From NCBI GenBank assembly GCA_032629725.1, contig JAFEVB010000004.1:1550001-1614000 (forward strand): a DNA stretch of 64,000 nucleotides, in the 5' to 3' direction. Shown in pieces: positions 21,529 to 32,100 of the stretch. Each line of letters starts with the position of its first letter. The first letter of the stretch is position 1. The notes beneath the pieces were generated by a model. The model did no database searches and was not told the origin of the DNA. It worked only from the letters and a program-made list of their open reading frames with translations. The position numbers and the translations under genes are program-made. Origin of the DNA: Gremmenia infestans. Taxonomy: Eukaryota > Ascomycota > Leotiomycetes > Helotiales > Hamatocanthoscyphaceae.

Positions 21529-21936
21529 TTTGGAATCTGATATCGATGATTGGGGGACTGGGTTGGCGAATGAGGTCAAGGAACGCGGTCTTGCCCCTGA
21601 AGGGGGAATGGAAGCCCGTCACGTGAGATAGCAGTCCGAGATCTGGGGTTGAAATGAGGGCGGTTAAAGCTGGATGAGATAAGGATCTTGAGATGCGGGG
21701 ACTTGATAGGTAAGGCTGTGCGAAGTCAAAGGTGGGTATTGGAGCTGGCGTGGTTAGTTCGCGTGTACCTGCCTATTGTATGATACTGTAAATGACATCC
21801 CGTCTTACTATCTACCACCGAGTCACGACGTTGAAATATAACACAAGTTGAAGGTCTGAAATGTAGTCTGTGATAGAAGTATTTGAAGTCATATTTCAAT
21901 ATCAGTAAAAGTCATACCAGCTTGTACTCCTCCATC
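21529..21936. other. Divergent promoter region of the CutC-like and FMN split-barrel genes
   Basis: About 410 bp shared upstream region. No additional gene or clear motif was recognised. Confidence 0.5.
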
Positions 21937-22961
21937 ATGGTCCGCCATTCTCTAGAATACTCCAAAGAGGAGCACAACACCGTGAACAGATACAAACACC
22001 AAGGTATCCATCATCTCTGACCTAATTCCCCTCTGCATCTAAATCTCAACCCCTAACCCTCTATCCAGCCAACTACTCCCTCGAAACCATCCACACTATC
22101 ATCAACACAACCCCGGTACTCCATGTATCCTTCTCCCCCTCCCCCAGCGACCCCTTCCCCGTAATCCTCCCCCTAATCGGGCAAATGGGTTCATTCTCCC
22201 ACCCTTCCGCATCCTTCGCCGAGCCCCTAGACCTCTACCTCCACGGCTACGTCTCATCTCGCATCATGAATCTCACTTCCTCCACATCCACCTCCTCCTC
22301 CTCCTCATCATCTCCTAAAGGTCTCCCGGTTTGTATCTGCGCCTCGAAAGTCGACGGCCTAGTCCTAAGTCTCACGCCCTACTCGCACAACTACAACTAC
22401 CGCTCCGCAGTCCTATTCGGACACGCGACGTTGGTTGAGGATGCGGATGAGAAAATGTGGGCGATGGAGTTGATTACGAATTCCGTGGTGCCGGATCGCT
22501 GGAGACATACAAGGGTTCCGCCCATGTAAGACTTATCTCCCCTTATTTCTTCCTTCCTTCTTTCTCTTCTCCCATACTCTATAAACCAACCTTTGCAAAA
22601 CACATTAAACCTTCATATCTAACCCTCTCCCTTCTTCCCCCTCTCCAGACCATCAGAAATGCAAAGCACGCGCATCCTAAAAGTGACAATCGCCAGCGGC
22701 AGCGCCAAGATCCGGGAAGGCGTCCCCGAGGATTCGGCTGCTGATATGCAAAATATAGACAGTATCTGGACGGGCGTGTTGCCGCTCTATGAACAGTATG
22801 GCGAGCCGGTTCCCGGACCGTATAATAAGGTGGAGGAGGTGCCAGAACATGTGAGGGGGTATGGGGAGGAGACCAGTAGGGAAAATAGGGAGTATGCTGT
22901 TGAGGCGGCGCGGAAGAGCGCGCCTATGAAGATTAAACAGAGGGATGAGGATGAGGAGTAG
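21937..22961 (+). CDS. Pyridoxamine 5'-phosphate oxidase-like FMN-binding split-barrel protein
   Basis: A flavin-nucleotide-binding split-barrel protein related to PNPOx (Pyridox_ox_2 type). Many of these are poorly characterised and not true PNP oxidases. Three exons (21937-22003, 22069-22525, 22649-22961) encode 278 residues, with donors GTATCC and GTAAGA and acceptors TCCAG. The barrel begins at ANYSLETIHTIIN and continues through LHVSFSP, LPLIGQMG and LDLYLHGYVSSRIM, then VCICASKVDGLVLS and YRSAVLFGHATLV, the conserved core strand order. The C-terminal exon carries EMQSTRILKVTIASGSAKI, then an acidic, low-complexity tail. A serine run (residues ~90-105) lies in a loop. The substrate and function are unknown. 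Confidence 0.88.
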
Positions 22962-23400
22962 GAGTAGGAGGGGTTTTTGAGGGGGGAGGGAGACGGGGTT
23001 TGCTTGTACTCGCTTGCTTGCTTTTATGGAAGTGATTATATAGAGGAATGTTTGAAGAGATAATTTGAAGTTTTTGAGAGTTTTAAAAATAAGGCAGGCA
23101 TTGAGATGGAAGACACTTGTCTTCTCAATGCCAAATCAATGTTGTTAACAGGCCGGAAATAACCAAACAAATATTACATAAGATCAAGAGGCCAAAAAAA
23201 CCCCTGGTGCAGTTCATAGATTTCAATTCGCTCAAAGTAACGCTCGTCAAGTACTATTATGATGTAATATGACATGAGATGCCGCAGACCCAGCTGAGCA
23301 CTCCATGACCAATCCGTAGCTTTGTACAGCTCACCAACCAACTCCCTATACATTAAATAATACAGAAATAAGCCCTTTCCCCAATCCTTCTCCAAGCCCA
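22962..23400. other. Intergenic, no gene recognised
   Basis: 3' region of two convergent genes (FMN split-barrel and Crh-type). A stem-like pair around 23093-23130 (AGGCATTGAGA...TCTCAATGCC) could form a hairpin near the mRNA end. Confidence 0.4.
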
Positions 23401-24758
23401 TCATCCAAACCTCTGATATCCACCAGAATTATAAGCACTCGGCAAATGGAAGCCCGGACTTTGTGGAACATTTTGAGAATCCCCATAATTCCTCGACGCT
23501 GGATTAATTTCGTTCGACGAAACATTCGGAAACTTGGGCGTGGAAGGGATGGTTGGAGGGTTATTCCCATGCGTTGTTCCCCAACCGCCCAACGCATCCT
23601 CGCCCTGATGCGCAACCTCCGCATTATTCCAACCTCCATAGCCCTTCTCCTTCAGTTCCATCTGATCCATATATGCCTCCTCGCGTTCTTTCTCAATTTT
23701 AGCGTTATAAGTTTCGCGCTCGAGCGCACCGGCTCGTCGTTGGCGGATATAGTAGAAGAGAAGGGCTGCGAGAAGAATAGCACCTGCTGCGCCGCTACCG
23801 CCATAGATGGCGAGTTTGGTTGCTTGGGGGAGAGCTTGAAATTTTTGGGCGGTCGAAAGGGTGGGGGTCTGGGCTTTGAGTATGGCGTTCATTGCTGTTG
23901 AATTTCCACTATTTTTGTTCAGCACTCTCATATCAATTGCACGAGTCCGACTTACGGGAGGCTCTTGATGCTTTGCCAGCTTCCGGTATTGTCTGTCCAT
24001 TCGTATGCCGATCCGCTTGAGTAGTCTTTTATTTCCGCAGACTGCACATACATGTTATATGGTCCCTTGGAGTAGTCCGTCTCGCCTCCTGCCCACTCAA
24101 TTGTGTATTTGTTGAGAGAAGAATCCCCTCCTGCCCAAATCCCGAGACGGACTGTCATGGGTGTCTGCGGGTAAGTTCTTCCCTGGTTCGCATCTGCGTA
24201 GTGGAGAGTTCTGACCACGGTAGAGTCGATGAGCCAATCCAACTTGTCGGCTGTCCAGTCCACGGTATAGTTGTGGAAGTTTGCGCGGACGTCTGAAGAT
24301 ACAGGGTAGTAGATAGCTCTATCATAAGCAGTCGTGTTGCCTTTACCGAAGTAGTTGGTTTCTGCGTGAGTCGAATTGCCGCCCATGAATTCCCAATCAA
24401 TTTCGTCCAGATCATCGGATTCCAACACAATTGACGATACTATCCCCGTACCAGTGGCCGCTTTCATAACTACCGACACACTCCCAAACATGATATTGAA
24501 TTTGGATTGGATTGTGGGCGAATCCAACCGCTTTGCCACAGTAAATTCTGCGCCATCTGGTGTATAGTTGAGCGTTCCTGCGGTGATGTTGAAGGAGGTA
24601 GTGACTGTCGAGGAGGTATTAAAGAAAAAGGTATGGTTCATGCCAAAAGCAGGGTCATTCGGACAAGTGGCGTTGAGAGGATTGCACAAGGTGGAAGTCT
24701 GTCCCGCCACGGACGTGAGGAGGGCTGCAGCGCCGAAGAGGAATGTTATGAATCGCAT
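23401..24758 (-). CDS. Crh-type GH16 chitin-glucan transglycosylase, membrane-anchored
   Basis: A cell-wall crosslinking enzyme that transfers chitin to beta-glucan at the cell surface (CRH/UTR2 family). Two exons (24758-23956 and 23908-23401) encode 436 residues. Residues 1-19 are a signal peptide. The GH16 catalytic motif DEIDWEF lies at 118-124, with E119 as nucleophile and E123 as acid/base. Cys25 and Cys32 flank the CNPLNATC segment at the mature N-terminus, and N-glycosylation sites are numerous. Downstream conserved strands include TVDWTADKLDWLIDS and MTVRLGIWAGGD. After the catalytic domain comes one strong TM helix (YGGSGAAGAILLAALLFYYI) followed by basic residues and a Gly/Asn/Pro-rich tail, so it is anchored by a TM segment rather than GPI. 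Confidence 0.94.
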
Positions 24759-25622
24759 GGTGTTGTTTGAAATGAGTGTATTTGATTGATTGAATAAATC
24801 AAAGAGTGACGGGAGTTTACTACCTACACGTACATTACTGCAGGAAGGGTTTCAAAGGAGTGTAATGTGCAGAATTGCACTGTGCGGAGTAATGAGCGGC
24901 GCGATAAAGAGGAAGAAGGGGAAAAGAGAAGGAGGCTATTGCACATCGAGGCAGTTGGGGCTCAACATGGCTCTCGGGTGGCTGAGATTAGGAAAAGGGG
25001 GCAACTGCACATGGTCCCTTGCAGTAGCGCTTTTCAGATAAGATAAGAAGGACTTACCAAGTCCGATTGGAGCTTAGCTTAGCATAGTAATCGTAACATT
25101 ACAAAGTCAGATCCGGTAGAAGTACAGAATACTTGTCTGAAAGACTGAAAGAGTGAAAGATTTGCTGATGGGGGAAGGTAGAGAGAAGACGTTGTTATAT
25201 ACTTCAGTTGTGATGTGAAGGATTCGTGGCCTATTCGTCACTTGGCGCTTACGTGAGAGGCATAATTGATACAAGCTTTCTGTACCGTAGATGTACCGAA
25301 TCTCACCTCACTCTTCTCTTCTCATGCTCCTAGATACGGGGTTTGAATGCCCCACCATACTTAAGTTGCTTTTAAAGTACCTAGGTAGTTTATACAAGTG
25401 TACGTATCATGTCAAAAAGGGTTTATGGCTGGATTCATGAAGTGAAATTCGCACTGGAAGCGCATAACGGTGGTCCGCTTCCATTTCAAGCAATTGCGTT
25501 CATGGCATCATGCGGTCATGCACTCTCTTTCTTTCTATCCAAGAGGAGCATCAGCCGCAAGGCCTTTTCAGCAATAGGGCAAGCACGACCTCGCAATCCG
25601 CACAGGTTGAGGTCGAGTATCA
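24759..25622. other. Intergenic region
   Basis: Divergent space between the Crh-type gene and the first Cys/His-motif gene. Short open frames at 24790-25041 and 25409-25651 show no protein-like features. It probably holds both promoters. Confidence 0.45.
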
Positions 25623-27012
25623 ATGTCTCTTTTCCTTGTCCATTCGTCTGAATCCATTCCTCTGCAACCCAAGCCAGTGTCTACCGTTGCAAACTCTTCT
25701 CTTCTACAAGTCACAACCACGGATGCTCCAGCTTCCACCGCAAGCATGAGCACCCAGAACTCCCCTCTAGGCCTCTCACCCGTCATGACCCCCGCCATCA
25801 ACAAAGGCCTGAAGCGACCTCAAGAACATACTGCAGCTGAGGCTCGTCGGGAGGCGCGCCGACCAAAACTCATTGCTCTCTACACACTCACACCAGAACA
25901 GAAAGCAGAAGACGAACAGAAGCGTCAAAAATTTGAAGAACATTGGAAAGAGTATGAGCGGGTTGAACGAGCGCGAACTTGGGAAGATTTGATCAACATT
26001 GACAGAACGAACTTCGAGGAGGGACTGCGCTCCAAGTCTTCCGCTCTATACTTAGAAAGTTGTCCCAGCTATAGAAGCCACTGTCGCGCTACGTTCTGCC
26101 TCCCCAATATGCTAAGCGGGCGACCAAATATCGAGTCGAGTTATCGTTTCAACCTGCGGGACCTTACTGGCGCGCGAAAAGCTCCCGATGCCTGGTACCC
26201 TCGTAGGTTTCCTTTTGACTTGTAGGAAGATCATGCTGAATTTACGTATAGAACCGAATATCTATTTCCACATCACCTGTATTGAGCAGATTCTCGACCT
26301 CCCCTCTCTTGCTGCCGAAATGTTTGCTTCCCGCGAATACTTGTACTCAGAAGTCCTAAAGATCAACGATTGGCTCGAGAGCGGCTTCAAATCCATCGAA
26401 GGCCATCCTTGCCAGTTTAGCGAAGTCCTTGCGTCTGTCGACGAGGCAGAGCAGATTGACCACCTGCCCTCGACTCTTCTACGACTCCTCACGAAGCCAT
26501 TGGCAGAAGAAGAGCTCAACTCAATCATCTCATCTGACAACCTCACCTACTCTAAAACAACCGATGGTCAGAGTGGCAAAACCGAAGAACCGAGTGAAGC
26601 TCCCGACTCAACGCCTATGCAGATTCCAAATCAACCAACGACTCCGCTTCAACTCACGCGCACCCAGTTCCAGGTATTCCTTGAGTCATTCCTCGCTCAC
26701 TGCGCTAGCACAAAGGTCACGAATGTCAAAGTAGACTCGCAGACTGACGACACTCTCTCTCACGCCATGAATGTTCCCTGCCCATCAAACGACGCTTTTT
26801 GTGAGACTGATGAATATGTTCCCGTCAGCAGTGTGGTTGATGCGAATAGTCCTCACGCACAGAACGAACCAAACGATGAGATCAGAATTGAGAACACACA
26901 TCTCAGCAAAGATGTTGACACCGACATCGATGGCGTAAGGAAGGATTTCGAACTTGGAGCTGACAAAGAGAACACCGAAAGCAGCAGTGTCGACAGCATA
27001 GGTCGTTCTTGA
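25623..27012 (+). CDS. Hypothetical protein with a PARP-finger-like Cys/His motif (paralogue 1)
   Basis: Predicted 446-residue protein from two exons, 25623-26202 and 26252-27012 (donor GTAGGT, acceptor CGTATAG), joined in frame at YP|QPNIYFH. A later ATG at 25746 is also possible. The N-terminal part is basic and rich in helix (QKAEDEQKRQKFEEHWKEY). The centre has a Cys/His set: CPSYRSHC, then CRATFC, GRPNIESSYRF, and after the intron YFHITCIEQ. The layout, with two upstream cysteines and H-x2-C downstream, recalls PARP-type or related treble-clef fingers, but zinc binding is inferred. The C-terminal ~250 residues are acidic, Ser/Thr/Asn-rich and probably disordered. It lies head-to-tail with a related gene at 27915. 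The function is unknown. Confidence 0.7.
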
Positions 27013-27914
27013 TGATTGAAGCTCTGCTTTGAATGAGTACGGAAATAGGGTCTACGTACAGTATGATGTTGGCGTCAGGCATTTGCATGAGTTTATTGCT
27101 TTGCATCTTCAATCAATGGGAAGGATAGCAGAGTTCACACAATGTCGACATAAAAGCATTCGCTACTAATGTAAGTTTTAGTAACTTCAACCTTTTCATT
27201 ATATCGTCGCTAAAATCCATCAGTTGCACATGAAATGACACATGGAGCAGTGAAACATACTGGTCGGTATGCGGCTTAAAAGGCCTTTGAGATTGGCAGA
27301 ACAGAGTCTTTAAGATACCATACCTTTCACCTCTCTAGTGCAGTATATTTCTACAAGAAACCATTACATACTCCTGATACCTCGCAATTACTCAATCCGA
27401 TCAGTGCAATCCCTTTTATTCAATTTCCCCAAAAGAACTCATATCTAATCGCCCAGAGGTCTCGAACTCAATGCCCTTCTCATAGTCTCTACACGTCACT
27501 GTTCTCCCATGTTCCTTAATTTTACATTCTATCTCTGGGCTTCATACCTACTTCTCACGTAACGCGGGATATGATCTGGTTAGTCGAGGCCTTTTGAACG
27601 TCTCGGTAGTTCTGTGTACTTCAAGCAAACTTTGAGAGGCGGTCCTTGGGTAATGTCACAATAATCGTAGTGGCTCCTTCAAGTTCCAGCAACGTCCAAA
27701 CACCACAACAAAGTTCGCTGACATAGGGCAAGAGCAACCATATACCCACGTAGATCAAAGTCAAGTACGAAACTCTTTCCTCCGTCCTCTTCCCCTTTTC
27801 AACACAACACATCCAATTGCATCATCACTGCTTTCCATCAACGCATCGTCTCCCGAACATCTCTTTCACATACCTAGACCTCAGAGCTTGTGTTCATTCC
27901 TCCGCGCAACTGCA
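27013..27914. other. Intergenic region between the two Cys/His-motif paralogues
   Basis: About 900 bp with no recognisable gene. A CT-rich leader immediately precedes 27915. Confidence 0.5.
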
Positions 27915-29116
27915 ATGCCAGTCATGGATTACATAGAACCGGATCCGAGTCAGCAAGATGAAAACTGGCAGGTGCTATATCAACAGATCCTGGAGCAGGA
28001 GGCTTGGGATTTGTGGGATCTGCAACAGCGTGTTTTGGAGCGGCCGGATATGTGTCGGGAGACCTCAAATCAAGTGGGTCAGGATCAGCTGGCTACATTG
28101 AAGCAGAATTGGTATCAACGGCCCAAGGGACTGCAAGTTGCGGCTCCTCCTGAAGACCAGAGTCCTATGCCAGGAGAAGGTACAGGCCGAGTTGGATTCA
28201 TGCCGAACGCTCTTGCGCCAGCGACGGAGAGACAGTCGGCTACTTTTCAGCAAAATGATCACCAACAACCTCAGGGACTGCAAATTACGACACCTCCAGG
28301 ATCTTGTCTCAACTACAACAAAGACCAGAATCCTACGCCAGGAGAACATACAAGCTGAGTTGGATCCTTGCCAAACGCTCTTGCGCCAGCGACGGAGGGA
28401 CAGTCGGCTGAACCCTCGAATTGATGTTGCAACCCAGTTTCTCAATTATGGCGTCGCTTCGCCCAACGAGTTCAAAAGTTATAGTACGCTATTGTTCGAT
28501 AAAGTCAAGAAGTCCTTCTGTGGAGCTGAGTGCTGCCTCTCTCTTAAGCTTTCGGGAACTTCACAGATCGTGTCTTATTATCAGATACAATTGATATGCC
28601 GCTCAGGAAAGTTCTGGACGAGAAAAGACGGTACTTTTGGGCCTCGTAAGTGTCTTATTATTAATAAAGGATTCTGACATATTGGACTAATGGGAAACAG
28701 ACTGTAACGCGGTCTATTTCCACGTCACCTGCTTCGAACAACCCACGTACTCTCATCAGCATGTACTCTTCCAGCATGAGCGATCTATGCTAGAAGCTGC
28801 TACATTCAACCCCATACGCAAGGTGAAAAGTCCAGGGTTGGTCATACAATGGTTCGAGAATAACAAGAAAACGTTGCCAGGGTCTAAAAGTCTTCCAGAC
28901 ACCCGTTACCTCAGCCAAGTTCTTCTGTCCGCCTTCAGTGATCCAAATATCAAGCAAATCGATGGCTTATCCCCGACTCTCGTGCCAGGCCTCGAAACAC
29001 CACTGACGGCCACCGAATTTCAAAGTCTCAACGTAGATGGTAGTTTTACCCTGCCAATCACTCCGATGGACCTTACATCGTCGAATGTCACAGCGCATCT
29101 CACTCTCGTAAGATAG
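27915..29116 (+). CDS. Hypothetical protein with a PARP-finger-like Cys/His motif (paralogue 2, provisional model)
   Basis: Distant relative of the gene at 25623. The most secure parts are 28251-28645 and 28701-29116, joined by an intron (GTAAGT...ACAG) at the same place in the motif: the protein reads FCGAECC upstream, GTFGP just before, and YFHVTCFEQ after the junction, matching YFHITCIEQ in paralogue 1. The 5' part starts at ATG 27915 (MPVMDYIEPDPSQQDENWQ) and is acidic. One splice model that keeps frame uses donor GTATCA at 28112 and acceptor TTTTCAG at 28248-28250, for 335 residues in total. Reading straight through instead meets TGA at 28356-28358. The 5' half lies over an internal tandem duplication, so the true exon structure is uncertain. 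Confidence 0.55.
28078..28413 (+). repeat. Imperfect tandem duplication inside paralogue 2
   Basis: Two adjacent units are similar by eye. Anchors are AGGGACTGCAA at 28126 and 28273 (147 bp apart) and GTTGGATTC/GTTGGATCC with GCGCCAGCGACGGAG at 28190 and 28358 (168 bp apart). The difference is a 21 bp insertion in the second unit. Both distances are multiples of three. In one frame CGA of unit 1 is TGA in unit 2. Confidence 0.75.
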
Positions 29117-32100
29117 CGCAGATATAACGCACACTGAATTCCATACGTATTGATATCACCTCCTCGAGCGGCCCATATGTTAGGAGAGTTCAGGAGGACT
29201 CACGTGTTCAGCACATTCTTAGAGGGAAGTTGTGCATTGTTCTTCTACAGATCTGTATACCGTTCGTTGATGGATGAATGAAGGAAAAGTTGCAAGCAAT
29301 AATGCTCTTGAATATGGGACATTGTACTTTGTTCAAACCAACCCCTCTTCATCTCGGGAAATGCGGGCATCACGTGATATACACCTCCCGTATTTCACCC
29401 CTTGCCTTTCTTTCCGCTTCGAAAACATCCCTGTCTCTCTCCAGTCTCATCCGTCCCATCTCAATTTATTTCCCTTTTACTATTACCACTCTCCCACCAC
29501 CGTTTAAAATCCATCTTCTTACTTTTCATGATATTTTACGTGTATTCTTCGCTTAACCCCACGCACGACGTTTTATTCCTGAAAATGTACCTACGGAGTA
29601 ATTAATCCTTCCCGTCGCTCAGCCTAGCCCCAGCCCAGCCCCGGACGGCTGGAAATGAGATGGGATGGTTTCGGAAAAAAACCTTATTTTCACTACGTAG
29701 TTCGAAAACCAACATTGACGGCATACATACAGTACGATGAAAGGGCTGAATTGGGTTGTTGAGATTGTAGTATCCCAACTTTTTGGGAAATGCAATGATG
29801 GTGAGATGGTGAGATGGTGAGGGTGTGTTTGGGAGGGAGGGCAGGCTGCGTTAGGTATAGCAGTGGGGTGAGGTGGGTGTTGGAGCTTGGTGGGGTGGGG
29901 TGGTGGAGGTGCGTAGGACATGCGATGATAGGTGGGCTGTTTGCGGTGGGCTGAAGTGTACGGAAGTGTAGTGTGTAGCTCGAATGACGTAGTGGAATAA
30001 ACGTCAAGTGAGGTACCAAGCCTGTCTAAGCTGTGGTGTCTATCTCCGGTAATGACAAACGACACAAGTGATGGCACGTAATAGAAGCTAGGTGAACATG
30101 TTATTTTTTTTTCTTACGTTTTCTTTTCCCGGTATTTCCTGCAGCGAAAATGCAATCAATGCCTTTTCCCTATTTTCAAAATTGCGATATCTCTACGGAG
30201 GTAAAGAGTTCTTTGAAGAAAGGGAAGCAAGGTTCCTGATTTATCGGTACTTGGAAGTATAATATATGTATGCTGTGAACTAGAAAGGCTGGTAGAGTGT
30301 CTGTTTCGCGCTTCTCTTCGGTCGAGAGAGGAGACCGCTTTAGCTTCTTGCAGGTAGTAGAGGGTTTAGTACTTGTAGGAGTGCGTTCGTTACACGCAAG
30401 TCAACCTGCCGTGTCACGAGCGCGTTGGCTGGATCACAAAGTCCTGCACTGCCATGAAGGAATGAATGCATGAGGCTGCAAGCCATTGTTGTCTTGCCCT
30501 TGCATTAGATTCGCTCAGGTACCCGATGCAGGAACAAGAAAAAGCAAAAGAATAGACAGGATCAGAAACAAGGATCAGAAACAAGAATAGGGCTGCAAAA
30601 AGTTACTATGTGCATTATGTGGTTCCCCCTTCCCCTCCTCTCCACCACCCACCCCGCTATCTCTCTCTCTCTTACAGTACCACTCGGAGTACTCGGAGTA
30701 GAGTCACTATTCATCTCCCTTTAATTCATCACAATCGTAAGGTTCAAAAATAATTATTGCTTTACCTTCCTGGTTAAAGTGAACTGACTACCTAAGGAGT
30801 ATGTATAGCGAGGACAGAAAACATCCCCCGTGCCGCTCTACATACCCCTCTAAGACTTTAAAGTTTTTATTTTATTTTTTTTACTTTCGGAGCTAGGCAT
30901 GGCATAAATCTAGAACCAAGCCACTGAAGTGATCTCGCTTACGGAGTGTCCGTTGAAGGGATGGTAATTCTTCTAGGCTCAGGGCACATAAAGTATAAAT
31001 CCAGGTCCGTTTTCAGCAAAATGCCTCAACAACGACAGCCGCACGCGGGTTAGGGACTGTTCAGGGGCTTGGCGTACGTTGCGTAAAATGATGACCTCAT
31101 GGATGTTTGCCTTTCCACCACCAGAGGAATTTGCGCATTGGTCGAATACTGTACTCGTAGGTACCGTTAGGAGGTTCTCAACATTGGATGAGTGTTTCCC
31201 AGACAACCTTCGAAAGATGCCGTGATACAGCCGCGCAATGTATATCTACTCAAAACTGATCGATCTTTGACCATATACTCGTGGGAATAATCAGAGTCGA
31301 CTAGCAGGTTCCAGGACCAAGAGAGGGAGTTGAATCGAGGGGGCTATGCCGTAAAGAGTTATCCCCACGATAAATAATTATACCTAAGTAAGCCAAATCT
31401 CCAAGGCAAGTGTCGCCTTTACCGACGAGCTCTTATTGAGAAAATCTAGGCCTCGCATGAGAACACGTACTCTTTGACTCGGGCATGATAAACAAGGAAC
31501 GAGAGAGAGAAGTTCTAGGAATGCTAAGTAATGAACAGGAACTTGCTTAGAAATTAGGGAAACCGAGTAATAGATAAGGAACTATTTATACAGGATTAGA
31601 TAACGAGAAGAGAGAGCCCAGTGTTTACTATATAGAAACGGCAAGCGGACACGAGCCACTACTACAGTACGTCATGAAATTTCGGAGGGCCGGAATAAGA
31701 ACCTCTCGTCGCAGAGAAGAACAAATTCGCCGAATCAAGTAAAAAGATCTCAGACTTCTTGCAGTAAACCCTTTTCACAAGCATGAGCGTACCCGATCAC
31801 TACTAGATTTAGATGCTCAAAACTTAAAAAAGAAGGTGTACGATCCCTTACTTAGAAACTCGAAAATAAAAATCAGCGCAACCATCACGACTCTTGTCGT
31901 CAAGCCCGGCTTCTTTTCCTAAACACATGGAAACTGCACTTGCACTTGCAAATCCATCATCTCTAGAGAATTTGGGAACACGAGAAAGAACGGGGTGCTT
32001 GTATAGTGATAATCTCGTAATGTACAATTGCTCAAGTAACGTAACATTGTAATGCCAAGTTTGGAGTGAAAGTCACTGGGTTTGCCGGCTGACGCCGTTG

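Noticed and set aside
2431..28358. Repeat-induced point mutation as the cause of the stops
   Set aside because: The TGG-to-TGA changes in two genes do not fit the CpA-to-TpA preference of RIP, and the affected genes show no local AT shift; one or two other stops could fit but the evidence is too thin.
29619..30077. Minus-strand open frame of 152 codons rich in Pro/His/Thr
   Set aside because: Composition follows a GGTGG-type repeat on the plus strand, the frame overlaps a second open frame, and no start context or motif was seen.
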